From NCBI GenBank assembly GCA_015655035.1, contig JAATFS010000412.1, positions 1-14,562 on the forward strand: a stretch of DNA of 14,562 nucleotides, in the 5' to 3' direction. Position 1 is the stretch's first letter; each line of letters opens with the position of its first letter. The DNA comes from Lysobacterales bacterium. GTDB taxonomy: Bacteria; Pseudomonadota; Gammaproteobacteria; Xanthomonadales; Xanthomonadaceae. The translations under genes were made by a program, and so were the position numbers. The notes under the pieces were generated by a model, which worked only from the letters and a program-made list of their open reading frames with translations, made no database searches and was not told where the DNA came from. Positions 1 through 7,544 of this stretch are shown in pieces.

Positions 1-554
1 CCGGCCGAACGCCCGGCCAGGGTCACGCGCGCCGGGTCGCCACCGAACGCGGCGATGTTGTCCTGCACCCAGCGCAACGCGGCGATCAAGTCGAGCAGGC
101 CGCGGTTGTCCGGCGCATCGGGCAGATGCAGGAAACCCAGCGCGCCGAGCCGGTAATTGACCGTGACCTCGACCACGCCGCTGGCGGCGAAGGCGCCGCT
201 CTGCAACACCGGCTCGTTGGCCGAGCCGAGCGCGTAGCCGCCGCCATGTATCCAGAACAGCACCGGCGCCGCGCCGCCGAGTGCGGGGGTGCGGATGTTG
301 ACGGTGAGGAAATCACTGCCCGCCATCAGCGATGAAGCGGCGGCATGACCGACCGGACCATAGGTCGGCAGTTGTGGGCAGACCTCGCCCAGGCGCTGCG
401 CCGGACGCACGCCTGGCCAAGGCGCGCGGGGCTGCGGCGCGGCGAACCGGTTGTCGTCGGTGATCGGCTGCGCATACGGCACGCCGAGGAACACGGCGCG
501 GCCATGCTCGGGATAGCCCTGGACGGCACCGCTGGCGGTTTCGACGACGATCAT
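1..554 (-). CDS. Type-B carboxylesterase, N-terminal part (3' end beyond window)
   Basis: Alpha/beta-hydrolase of the carboxylesterase type B family, which hydrolyses carboxylic esters. About 184 residues are visible. The N-terminus carries the family pattern 'G.V.GY...G..VFLGVPYAQP'. The oxyanion-hole motif HGGGY is at about 103-107, 'VNYRLGALGFL' follows at about 132-142, and 'NRGLLD' at about 150-155 precedes the nucleophile elbow. The elbow reads G-R-S-A-G at the window edge (Ser183), where GESAG or GQSAG is usual. The usual EDCL cysteine region reads SDFL, so that disulfide cysteine is absent. There is no signal peptide, so the protein is probably cytoplasmic. The ATG lies 22 bp after the permease stop with a good AGGGG ribosome site (561-565), which makes it the likely last visible gene of the transporter operon. 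The catalytic Glu/Asp and His would lie outside the window. Family is secure; the substrate is unknown. Confidence 0.88.
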   Translation of the reverse strand, partial: MIVVETASGAVQGYPEHGRAVFLGVPYAQPITDDNRFAAPQPRAPWPGVRPAQRLGEVCPQLPTYGPVGHAAASSLMAGSDFLTVNIRTPALGGAAPVLFWIHGGGYALGSANEPVLQSGAFAASGVVEVTVNYRLGALGFLHLPDAPDNRGLLDLIAALRWVQDNIAAFGGDPARVTLAGRSA

Positions 555-576
555 CGGTATCCCCTGGCCAACCCGA

Positions 577-1374
577 TCAAAGCGCCTTCCTCAGACCAAC
601 CAAGCGCTCCACCACGACCACGGTGACCAGCGAGATCAGGATCAGCACGACCGACAGCGCGGCCACCTGCGGATCCACGGAATATTCCAGGTAGTGGTAG
701 AGCGAGGTCGGCAACGTGGCGACCTTGGTCGAGACGATGAACAGCGTCAGCGTGACTTCGTCGAAGGACACCAGGAACGCCATGATGCCGCCGGCCACCA
801 GACCGGGACGGATCAGCGGCAGGGTTACCCGCAGGAATACCTGGCGCGGCGAAGCGCCATGCACGCGGGCAGCATCTTCCAGGCGTGGATCGATCGCCAG
901 GAGGTTGGTCCCGATGGTGCGCACCACGTACGGCAGGGTAATGCCGAGATGGGCCAGGATCACGCCCTGGTAGCTGTCCAGCCACCCCACCATTGCCAAC
1001 ACCAGCATCGTACCCATCGCCAGCGCGATGTGCGGCACCAGCAGCGGACCGGCGACCAGCAGGTCCAGCCACGCCCGGCCGCGTGGGCCACGCCGCAGGA
1101 ACGCCAGCGCCAGCAGCGTGCCAATGCTCACCGCCAGCACCCCGACCACGGCGCCGATGGCCACGCTGCGGCCGAACGCGTCGATGAAGGCCTGGTTGTG
1201 AAACACCTTCGCGTACGAGCCGAGCGACAGCCCGGCCGGCGGGAATGCCAGGTAGGGGCGCGTATCGAACGAGACGACGATCACCACCAGGATCGGCGCC
1301 AGCAGGAACAGGTACAGCGCGAACAGCAGCCCACGCCACGCCAGCGTCGCCATCCAGGATCCGGGTCGGGTCAT
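577..1374 (-). CDS. ABC transporter inner-membrane permease, PotC/YdcV-like
   Basis: Second permease subunit (265 aa) of a polyamine/opine-type ABC importer. It is a hydrophobic protein with about six membrane segments (roughly 15-37, 70-92, 105-127, 137-157, 190-212, 238-258). The cytoplasmic EAA loop, which docks to the ATPase, is clear at about 166-192, with E-D-A-A, a Gly seven residues after the Glu, and 'LPLIRPGL'. The conserved 'SFDEVTLTLF' follows. It matches the PotC/YdcV branch (COG1177) in size and order. The ATG lies 4 bp after the stop of the other permease, and the Shine-Dalgarno is weak, so translation probably depends on coupling. It pairs with the upstream permease to form the membrane channel. 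The transported solute cannot be deduced from the permease. Confidence 0.93.
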   Translation of the reverse strand: MTRPGSWMATLAWRGLLFALYLFLLAPILVVIVVSFDTRPYLAFPPAGLSLGSYAKVFHNQAFIDAFGRSVAIGAVVGVLAVSIGTLLALAFLRRGPRGRAWLDLLVAGPLLVPHIALAMGTMLVLAMVGWLDSYQGVILAHLGITLPYVVRTIGTNLLAIDPRLEDAARVHGASPRQVFLRVTLPLIRPGLVAGGIMAFLVSFDEVTLTLFIVSTKVATLPTSLYHYLEYSVDPQVAALSVVLILISLVTVVVVERLVGLRKAL

Positions 1375-1378
1375 GTGC

Positions 1379-2254
1379 TCAGGCTTCCAGCGTATGCAGC
1401 ATGCGCCGGTACCCGGCCAGCACGCCGCCGAACAACAGCAACAGCACGATCGACAACGCGGCCGCCAGCGGCCAGTCCAGCGTCACCGTCGCTTCGTTGA
1501 AGACCTCGGTACCGAGCACGAAGACCCGGCCACCGCCGATCAGGCGCGGCGTCACGAACGAAGAGATCGCCAGGATGAACACCAGCAACGCGGCGGTGAA
1601 CACGCCGGGCAGGCTCAGCGGCAGGATCACCCGGGTGAACACCCGCAAGCGGTTGGCCCCCAGCGAGGCGGCAGCGTCTTCCAGATGGCGGTCGAGCCGT
1701 CCGAAGCCGCCGGTCATGGTCAGGATTGCGTAGGGCATCAAAATCTCGACCAGGGCAATGGTGGCGCCCAGGCTGTTGTTGCTCAACGCCAGCGGCGCGT
1801 GGATCAGCCCCAGCGACCGCAGCGTGCTGTTGATCACGCCCTGGTTGCCGAGCAAGACCATCCAGCCATAGGTGCGCACCACCGCCGACACCAGCATCGG
1901 CGCGGTCGCCAGTACCAGCAGCACGCCGCGCCAGCGGCTCTCGGTACGGCTGAGGAACAACGCCAGCGGATAGGCCAGCACCACCGTGAGCGCGCTGACC
2001 ACGGCGCCGAGCACCAGGGTGTTCCAGGCCACCTGCCAGTAATAGCCATCGCCGACGATGCGGGCATAGGCCTGCCACGACCACGCGCTGCCGACGCTGC
2101 TGCCGTCCAGCGATACCCGCGCCAGCCATGCCATCGGCAGCAGGAAGGTGGTCAGCAGCACCAGCAAGCCGGGCAGCGCCAGCATCGCCAGATCGAATCG
2201 CGAACGCCCGGCCGCACCGGGGCAAGCCGCGGCACCGACGGCGGCGGCGCTCAC
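1379..2254 (-). CDS. ABC transporter inner-membrane permease, PotB-like
   Basis: First permease subunit (291 aa), PotB branch (COG1176), of the same importer. It starts with GTG whose bases overlap the ATPase stop (GTGA, 4 bp overlap). A GGAG ribosome site lies about 7 nt upstream inside the ATPase gene, which supports this start. After a short polar N-terminus there are about six membrane segments, beginning around 22-45 and ending around 263-282. The EAA loop is at about 192-218 (E-D-A-A-A-S-L-G-A, then 'ILPLSLPGV'). 'SSFVTPRLIGGGR' at about 231-243 is typical of PotB-like permeases. It forms a heterodimer with the neighbouring PotC-like protein. The first 15 residues are Ala-rich and poorly conserved-looking, but the strong ribosome site favours the GTG. 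Confidence 0.93.
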   Translation of the reverse strand: MSAAAVGAAACPGAAGRSRFDLAMLALPGLLVLLTTFLLPMAWLARVSLDGSSVGSAWSWQAYARIVGDGYYWQVAWNTLVLGAVVSALTVVLAYPLALFLSRTESRWRGVLLVLATAPMLVSAVVRTYGWMVLLGNQGVINSTLRSLGLIHAPLALSNNSLGATIALVEILMPYAILTMTGGFGRLDRHLEDAAASLGANRLRVFTRVILPLSLPGVFTAALLVFILAISSFVTPRLIGGGRVFVLGTEVFNEATVTLDWPLAAALSIVLLLLFGGVLAGYRRMLHTLEA

Positions 2255-3360
2255 TGCCCCGCTCCAATCACGGTGACATCGGCCGGCTCGACCCCGATCA
2301 CGACCCGCTCGCCCGGGTAGTTGAGAAGGTCGGCATGGGTCGGCAGGTCCAGTTGCAGTGCGTGCTCGCCCACGCGCACGCGCAGGCTCTGGATCTGGCC
2401 GCGATAGACCGAGTGCTCGATGCGCCCGTCGAAACGGTTGGGCGCTGCCTGGTCCGGGGCCAGCAGCTTGAGCCGGTGCGGCCGCACCAGCAGCCGCACC
2501 GATTGCCCCACCGGCTCGGTCCCGGCGAAACGCAGCTCACCCAGGCCATTCACCTGCACCATGCCCGGCGCGCTGATCCGGCCGGAGAAGAAATTGCCGG
2601 AACCGATGAACGCGGCGACGAAATCGCTGGCCGGGGCCTCGAAGATCTGGCGCGGCGTACCCAGTTGCTGCAACCGCCCGGCCGACAGCACCGCCAGGCG
2701 GTCGGCCATCGACAAGGCCTCGTCCTGGTCGTGCGTCACGAACAAGGTGGTGACGCCGGTACGGGCCTGGATCTCGCGCAGTTCCTCGCGCATCTCATCG
2801 CGCAGCTTGGCGTCCAGGTTGGACAGTGGTTCGTCCAGCAGCAGCAATTCCGGCTCGATCACCAGCGCGCGCGCGATCGCCGCACGCTGCTGCTGGCCAC
2901 CGGACAATTGGCCGATCCTGCGATCGCCCATGCCCTGCAGCTTGACCAGGTCCAACGCGCGCTGCACCCGCCCCGCCCGCTCACTGCGGGGCACCCGGCG
3001 CATTTCCAGGCCGAAGGCGACGTTCTCGGCCACGCTCAGGTGCGGGAACAGCGCATAGGACTGGAACACCATCCCCATGTTGCGTGCGTGCACCGGCACC
3101 CCGGCCATGTCACGGCCACCCACACGGATGCTGCCCGCACTGGAATCGATCAAGCCGGCGATCATGCGCAGCAGCGTGGTCTTGCCGCAGCCGGACGGCC
3201 CCAGCAAGGCCAGCATCTCGCCCTTGGGCAGGGCAAAGCCCACGCCGTCCACCGCCGGGCGGTCCATGCCGGGATGGCGTTTGCTCAGGTCGCGGACCAG
3301 CACGTGGGCGTCGTCGGGCCGGTGTGGTGCGGTGTTGCTGCGGTAGTCGCTCATCTGCAT
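2251..3360 (-). CDS. ABC transporter ATP-binding protein, PotA-like with TOBE domain
   Basis: Cytoplasmic ATPase (369 aa) that powers the importer. All nucleotide-binding motifs are intact: Walker A GPSGCGKT (about 54-61), Q-loop Q100 in 'VFQSYALFPHLSV', signature LSGGQ (about 152-156), Walker B LLLLDE (about 172-177), the D-loop SNLD and the switch His210 in 'VTHDQDEA'. Residues from about 270 to the end form a TOBE-type regulatory domain ('LLVRPHRLKLL', 'VEPADVTVIG'), as in PotA/UgpC-type ATPases. I chose the ATG that overlaps the binding-protein stop by one base (TGATG). A second ATG two codons later (3354) is equally possible. An in-frame start at 3432 would overlap the binding protein by 73 bp and adds residues unlike the family. 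Its stop overlaps the next permease start. Confidence 0.95.
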   Translation of the reverse strand: MQMSDYRSNTAPHRPDDAHVLVRDLSKRHPGMDRPAVDGVGFALPKGEMLALLGPSGCGKTTLLRMIAGLIDSSAGSIRVGGRDMAGVPVHARNMGMVFQSYALFPHLSVAENVAFGLEMRRVPRSERAGRVQRALDLVKLQGMGDRRIGQLSGGQQQRAAIARALVIEPELLLLDEPLSNLDAKLRDEMREELREIQARTGVTTLFVTHDQDEALSMADRLAVLSAGRLQQLGTPRQIFEAPASDFVAAFIGSGNFFSGRISAPGMVQVNGLGELRFAGTEPVGQSVRLLVRPHRLKLLAPDQAAPNRFDGRIEHSVYRGQIQSLRVRVGEHALQLDLPTHADLLNYPGERVVIGVEPADVTVIGAGQ

Positions 3361-4433
3361 CAATGGGCCAGGATGACTTCGCGGTTGATCCGCTGGATCC
3401 ACGCCGAATAGCGATCCGATATCCAGTTCCAATCCAGCGTCATCGCCGTGCCGCCTCCGCCGTGGATGCGGGTGGCAACTCCGTCAGGCAGCGTGACGCG
3501 GGTGTTCACCGGGCCGTAATAGGACTTCACCGCGAACGCGGTCTGCGCTTCGGGGCTCAGTGCGTAGTCGATGAACGCCGTTGCCTGGTCCGCGCGCGGC
3601 GAACCGGCGACCCGTCCGATCGTGTTGATCTGCCCGACCGTGCCTTCCTTCGGCACGGTCACGCCGATCTTGCCGCCCTGGGTATCGTGCAGGTACTGCG
3701 CGCGTGCGTTCCAGCAGATCGACAGATCGGCTTCGCCGCTCTGCACCACCGCATAGCAGTCCGGCGCCGGCTCCCAGGTGGAGACGTTGGCGGCGATCCG
3801 GTCGAGCAGCGCGAACGCCGGGTCGACGCTGACCTTGTAGTCGGTACCCTGCACCTTGCCCAGGATCGGCAGCAGGATCACCCCACGGGTGTCGGTGAGC
3901 TTGGCGGCGATGCGGCCCTTGTACCTGGGGTCGGCAAGATCCTTCCAGCTGGTCGGCGGCTGCTTGATCTTGTCGGTGTTGTAGAGCACGGCGAGGTTGT
4001 CCTGCGAGAACGCCACGCCGCGATCGCCCGGCAGCCGCGCCCAGTCCGGATAGTCCTGCAGATGGCTGAGACGGGTCCTGTCGAGCGGCGCCAGCAGCGC
4101 CTGTTCGGCGGCGCGGATCGCCACCGCCACGTCGAGCACGGCCACGTCGATCTGCGGCTGCACCCGTTGCATGGTCAGCAGCGCCATCGTCTGCGCCGAA
4201 TTGGGACTGGGCTGATAGGCGACCCGGATGCCCGGGTGCGAGGCCTCGAACGGTTCGATGATGAACTTGCGGTAGTTGTCGGCGAACACCCCGGACGGAC
4301 CGATCACCGTGACGGTGCCGGCATCGGTGGCGGCGGTGGCCGCACCCTGGCGCGAGCAGGCGGCCGTGGTCAGCGCCAGCAGCAGCGACAACGCCACCGT
4401 GGTGCGCGGCCACGCTCGGAACTTCGGGATCAT
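3360..4433 (-). CDS. ABC transporter substrate-binding protein, polyamine/opine (PotD-like) class
   Basis: Exported binding protein (357 aa) that would capture the solute in the periplasm and deliver it to the permeases. A basic N-terminus and hydrophobic core are followed by 'TTAACS' (Cys26). This fits a relaxed lipoprotein box with Thr at -3, or a normal signal peptide. The mature part begins 'VTVIGPSGVFADNYRKFI' and contains 'AVLYNTDKIKQPPTSWKDLADPRYKGRI', 'GEADLSICWN' and 'FIDYALSPEAQTAF'. It ends with 'DWNWISDRYSAWIQRINREV', the usual tail of polyamine/opine-class binding proteins (COG0687 / SBP_bac_8). The ATG is fixed by GGAGAG seven nt upstream. An ATG at 4448 overlaps that ribosome site and gives a poorer signal peptide. 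It follows the M19-like gene by 16 bp. The ligand is unknown; class membership does not prove a polyamine. Confidence 0.92.
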   Translation of the reverse strand: MIPKFRAWPRTTVALSLLLALTTAACSRQGAATAATDAGTVTVIGPSGVFADNYRKFIIEPFEASHPGIRVAYQPSPNSAQTMALLTMQRVQPQIDVAVLDVAVAIRAAEQALLAPLDRTRLSHLQDYPDWARLPGDRGVAFSQDNLAVLYNTDKIKQPPTSWKDLADPRYKGRIAAKLTDTRGVILLPILGKVQGTDYKVSVDPAFALLDRIAANVSTWEPAPDCYAVVQSGEADLSICWNARAQYLHDTQGGKIGVTVPKEGTVGQINTIGRVAGSPRADQATAFIDYALSPEAQTAFAVKSYYGPVNTRVTLPDGVATRIHGGGGTAMTLDWNWISDRYSAWIQRINREVILAH

Positions 4434-4440
4434 GTGTGCA

Positions 4441-4446
4441 CTCTCC
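4441..4446 (-). promoter_or_regulatory. Ribosome binding site of the substrate-binding protein gene
   Basis: The minus strand reads GGAGAG, ending seven nt before the ATG at 4433. Because the site covers codons 2-3 of the alternative upstream ATG at 4448, it decides in favour of the downstream start that gives a clean signal peptide. Confidence 0.75.
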
Positions 4447-4449
4447 ATA

Positions 4450-5451
4450 TCAGGTCGCCGGCTGCCAGGCCGTATCGAGCAGCTTGAGCCAGTTGCCACC
4501 CAGCAACTTGCCCACCAGCGCTTCGCTCCAGCCGCGCGCCAGCATGCGCTCGGTCAAATTGGGCATCTCGCCGATGCGGCGGATGCCCAGCGGCTTGTTG
4601 ATCTTCACCGAGCCGAACTCGGTCAGCGTGCGCGCGGAGCCCTTGTCACGGTTGGCCCACAACAGCCACGGGCTGGGACGTGGGCGATCCTGCGAGAAAT
4701 CGGTACCGATGCCGACATGGTCCTCGCCGGCAACCTCGATCACATGCGCCATCGCATCCAGGTAGTCCTCGATCGTTGCATCGTTGCCTGCGGCCAGCCC
4801 CGGTGAGAACAGGCTGACGCCGACCAGGCCACCGCGCGCGGCGCAGGCCTTCAGCAACTCGTCGGACTTGTTGCGCTTGACGTCCTTCAACGCTCGCGGC
4901 AGCACGTGGGAAATGCACACCGGGCCCTTGGAATAGGCGATCACGTCGGCCGAGGTACGGTCGCCGACGTGGCTGAGGTCGCACAGCACCCCTACCCGGT
5001 TCATTTCGGCGAGGACTTCCTTGCCGAACCCGGTCAGGCCGCTGTCGTTCTCTTCCAGGTAGCCGGCGCCGGAATAGTTCTGGGTGTTGTAGGTGAGCTG
5101 CATGATGCCCACGCCCAGGTCCTTGAATATCTCGACGTACTCCAGGCGATCTTCCAGCGGCGAGGTGTTCTGCCAACCCAGGATGATCCCGGTGCGGCCT
5201 TCGCGCTTGGCGGCATGGATGTCGGCCACCGTGCGCACCGGCCGGATCAGGTCGGCGTGCTCGCGCAGGAAGCGCTTCCATTCGGAAACGTAGGCGATGC
5301 CTTCGCGGAAGTTCTCCCACAGCACGGTGGAGCAGTTCACGGCGGTCACGCCGCCGGCGCGCAGGTCCTCGAATACCTCGCGGCTCCACAGGCAGGTCTG
5401 CAAGCCGTCGATCACGATCGAGCGGTCATGGATTTCTCGGGCGGTGCTCAT
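4450..5451 (-). CDS. Peptidase M19 (renal dipeptidase) family protein with altered metal site
   Basis: Member of the M19 amidohydrolase family (333 aa, within the family's usual length, no signal peptide). True members are dinuclear zinc enzymes that cleave dipeptides and related amides. Family landmarks are clear: 'SGLTGFGKEVLAEMNRVGVLCDLSHVGDRT' (about 137-166) with His161, 'ISHVLPRAL' with His182, 'RNKSDELL' with Arg193, 'ARGGLVGVSLF', and 'GIGTDFSQD' with Asp251. The N-terminal zinc motif D-G-H-x-D instead reads D-G-L-Q-T (15-19). The bridging Glu of the G-x-E-G-G stretch aligns without gaps to Gln94 in 'LGWQNTS'. The His of the 'LTH' motif is Tyr121. Four residues normally used for metal or substrate are therefore replaced. 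It overlaps the upstream isomerase stop by 4 bp (ATGA) and has AGGAG eight nt upstream. It is probably a cytoplasmic hydrolase of a divergent M19 branch; the substrate is unknown. Confidence 0.9.
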   Translation of the reverse strand: MSTAREIHDRSIVIDGLQTCLWSREVFEDLRAGGVTAVNCSTVLWENFREGIAYVSEWKRFLREHADLIRPVRTVADIHAAKREGRTGIILGWQNTSPLEDRLEYVEIFKDLGVGIMQLTYNTQNYSGAGYLEENDSGLTGFGKEVLAEMNRVGVLCDLSHVGDRTSADVIAYSKGPVCISHVLPRALKDVKRNKSDELLKACAARGGLVGVSLFSPGLAAGNDATIEDYLDAMAHVIEVAGEDHVGIGTDFSQDRPRPSPWLLWANRDKGSARTLTEFGSVKINKPLGIRRIGEMPNLTERMLARGWSEALVGKLLGGNWLKLLDTAWQPAT

Positions 5452-6092
5452 ATCACGGACTCCTGCTGAAGCGGCTGCGCGGGCTGCTTTTCAGCCAGTG
5501 CGCGCGCGACGAAATCGAGGCGATCCTGGCCCCAGAACAATTCGCTGCCAACGACGTAGGTGGGCGTACCGAAGATGCCGATGCGCCGGGCTTCTTCCAG
5601 GTTCGCCAGCCATTCCTGCTGGACGGCGGGCGTCGGCGGATCGCGCACCAGCGCGGCACCGTCGTCGCCCAGGGTCTGCCGCGCCACTGCGCGCAGCGTG
5701 TCCAGATCGGCGATGTCGCGGTCCTCGGCCCACAATGCGCGCTGGATCGCGAACGAAAACGCAACCGCATCCAGTCCGGCCTGCTGCGCCGCGATCACCG
5801 CCTGCGCTGCCAGCTCGATGGTACGGCAAGGATAGAACCGGGGCTGCGGATTCAGCGCAATGCCCAGGTGGTCGCGCCAGCGTTCCAGCTCGATGCGATG
5901 GTAGTCCTGCCGCGCCTGGGGACGCTGCCGCAGCGGGATGCCGCCGTTGGCCTCGATCACCCGGATCGGACGCAGTACCAGCGCGGCACCGGCCTCGCGC
6001 GCGATCTGCGCGGCACGCTGGGCGCCGAAATAGGCCCAGGGCGAGGAAATCCCGTAGAAGATCTGCAAGGGATGGGTTTCAGTTGGGGTCAT
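5448..6092 (-). CDS. 2-hydroxychromene-2-carboxylate isomerase-like (DsbA/kappa-GST fold)
   Basis: Thioredoxin-fold protein (214 aa) of the DsbA-like HCCA isomerase / kappa-class glutathione transferase family. Characterised members use glutathione to isomerise an aromatic ring-cleavage intermediate in naphthalene-type catabolism. The N-terminal 'FYGISSPWAYFG' carries the active-site S-P-W (Ser17), matching the family's S-P-Y and lacking the CxxC of disulfide oxidoreductases. A helical insertion follows (about 60-165). The C-terminal 'GIFGTPTYVVGSELFWGQDRLDFV' (about 172-195) is the family signature and includes cis-Pro177. There is no signal peptide, so it is cytoplasmic. The ATG overlaps the end of the oxidoreductase by 14 bp and has GGAGG six nt upstream; longer in-frame starts would overlap further and lack such a site. 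Family is firm; the exact reaction is uncertain. Confidence 0.88.
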   Translation of the reverse strand: MTPTETHPLQIFYGISSPWAYFGAQRAAQIAREAGAALVLRPIRVIEANGGIPLRQRPQARQDYHRIELERWRDHLGIALNPQPRFYPCRTIELAAQAVIAAQQAGLDAVAFSFAIQRALWAEDRDIADLDTLRAVARQTLGDDGAALVRDPPTPAVQQEWLANLEEARRIGIFGTPTYVVGSELFWGQDRLDFVARALAEKQPAQPLQQESVI

Positions 6093-7536
6093 GACCGGCC
6101 TCCAGCGCCTGGTCGGCATCGCGCCATTCGTCGCCCAATAGTTCGGGGGTCGCATAGCCAATGAAAGTGTCTAGATAATGCTCGCGGTCTTCGACGAACA
6201 ACGACCGCACCAGCCCGCGCACCAGTCGCTGCGCCCCATGGCTGACCGCCGGAATACCGCTGGTCAGCTTGCCGTGCGACAGCACCGCCGGATACGCGAA
6301 GCAGTGGATGTGCGAGACCGCAGCCGCCAGAGCATCGTCGGGCGAACGCGGCAGGAATTCGAAATTCGGGCCTAGATACGGCGACGCGGCCAGCTTGGCG
6401 TCGGCCTGCTCCGGCGCCGGCTGATAGGCATCGCTCCAGCGCCGGATGTGCGCGGAAAAACCGGCGAACTCGGGGCGGCTGGCGATATCGATGGCAAAGC
6501 CTGTGGCGAAGATCAGCTTGTCGCTGCGGTAGCGCCCCTTTGGCGTGACCACCTCGACCGCGTCGTCGCGCTCGAGCAGATCCAGGACCGGGCTGCCCAG
6601 ATGGAAGTAGGCGTTGGCATGCCGCGACACCCGCAGCACGCTATGCCGTGGCGGCGGGATCTGCGCCCGTTCGCCTTCGCGCATGACCTGCCATTTGTAG
6701 GCATCGGGCAGGCCGACGAAGCCATGGGTGACACCGATGCTGCCGGTGCCGGAGAACTTCTCGACCCGGGGGATGTCGTCGCGGCGAATGAACAGGTCCA
6801 CCCGCGCCGCGCCCGCCTCCAGCGCCGCCGCTGCGTTGTCCATCGCCGACGCGCCGGCGCCGACCACCGCCACGCGCTTGCCGGCCAACGCCGCCATGTC
6901 GAAGCGATCGGCGCTGTGCGCGACGAATCGCGCCGGCACCCGCGCGGCCACCTCCGGCAACCACGGCGCGCCCATGCCGTCCAGCCCGGTGGCCAGCACC
7001 ACCCGCCGCGCCAGCCGGTACGACTCGCCCGCCGCCGAACCCAGGCGCAGGCCGATCAAGCCGTCGCTGCGCAACTCGGTGGCCACCAGTTCGGTGTCGT
7101 TGAGCACCGGCAACCGCAGCACCTTGCGGTACCAGTTCAGGTACTCCATCCATTGCTCACGCGGGATCTGCGCCATCGACTCGAACGCGGCGCGGCCGAA
7201 CTGCGCCTCGAACCAGGCGCGGAAACCCAGCGACGGGATCCCCAGCGCCGGCCCTGCGGCCTCCTTGGCGGTACGCAAGGTCTGCATGCGCGCATAGGTG
7301 ACCCAGGGCCCTTCGCGTCCCTGCGCGGCACGATCGAACGCCTGCACATTCTCGACCCCGGCCAGCCGCAGCGCCGCCAGCACGACCAGGCCGCACAGGC
7401 CGCCGCCGATCACCGCGACATCGAGCACGTCCCGGCCATCGACTCGGGTGGGCCGCAACCACGGCTTGGCCGGAAGATTGAGCAACAACAACTCGTCGGC
7501 CAGGCGTCGTTCGAGTTCGGATAGGCAATGGGTCAT
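6079..7536 (-). CDS. FAD/NAD(P)-binding oxidoreductase, flavin monooxygenase-like
   Basis: Cytoplasmic two-dinucleotide-domain flavoprotein (485 aa). An FAD Rossmann motif, 'VAVIGGGLCGL' with G-G-G-x-x-G at about 44-49, follows a roughly 35-residue N-terminal extension. A second Rossmann motif for NAD(P)H is 'RVAVVGAGASAMD' at about 221-233. 'LIFATGF' at about 341-347 is the ATG motif that links the domains. Just before the second Rossmann, 'FVAHSADRF' (about 204-212) resembles a degenerate flavin-monooxygenase fingerprint. These traits place it with the Pyr_redox_3 / flavin monooxygenase-like group (hydroxylation or Baeyer-Villiger-type oxygenation). A plain dehydrogenase is not excluded. 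The ATG lies 8 bp after the LysR stop with no clear ribosome site. An in-frame TTG four codons upstream (7548), overlapping that stop, is an alternative start. Substrate unknown. Confidence 0.88.
   Translation of the reverse strand: MTHCLSELERRLADELLLLNLPAKPWLRPTRVDGRDVLDVAVIGGGLCGLVVLAALRLAGVENVQAFDRAAQGREGPWVTYARMQTLRTAKEAAGPALGIPSLGFRAWFEAQFGRAAFESMAQIPREQWMEYLNWYRKVLRLPVLNDTELVATELRSDGLIGLRLGSAAGESYRLARRVVLATGLDGMGAPWLPEVAARVPARFVAHSADRFDMAALAGKRVAVVGAGASAMDNAAAALEAGAARVDLFIRRDDIPRVEKFSGTGSIGVTHGFVGLPDAYKWQVMREGERAQIPPPRHSVLRVSRHANAYFHLGSPVLDLLERDDAVEVVTPKGRYRSDKLIFATGFAIDIASRPEFAGFSAHIRRWSDAYQPAPEQADAKLAASPYLGPNFEFLPRSPDDALAAAVSHIHCFAYPAVLSHGKLTSGIPAVSHGAQRLVRGLVRSLFVEDREHYLDTFIGYATPELLGDEWRDADQALEAGHDPN
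6099..6103 (-). promoter_or_regulatory. Ribosome binding site of the HCCA isomerase-like gene
   Basis: GGAGG on the minus strand lies six nt before the ATG at 6092 and inside the last codons of the oxidoreductase. It selects this start over in-frame upstream ATGs and explains the 14 bp overlap. Confidence 0.75.
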
Positions 7537-7544
7537 GGAGCGAT

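Noticed and set aside
2128..3411. A 427-codon open frame on the plus strand opposite the ATPase
   Set aside because: The minus strand carries all ABC ATPase motifs in order; this frame is a composition shadow.
3084..4487. A 467-codon open frame on the plus strand across the ATPase and binding-protein genes
   Set aside because: Arg/Pro/His-rich translation without recognisable features, fully opposite two clear ABC transporter genes and crossing their junction.
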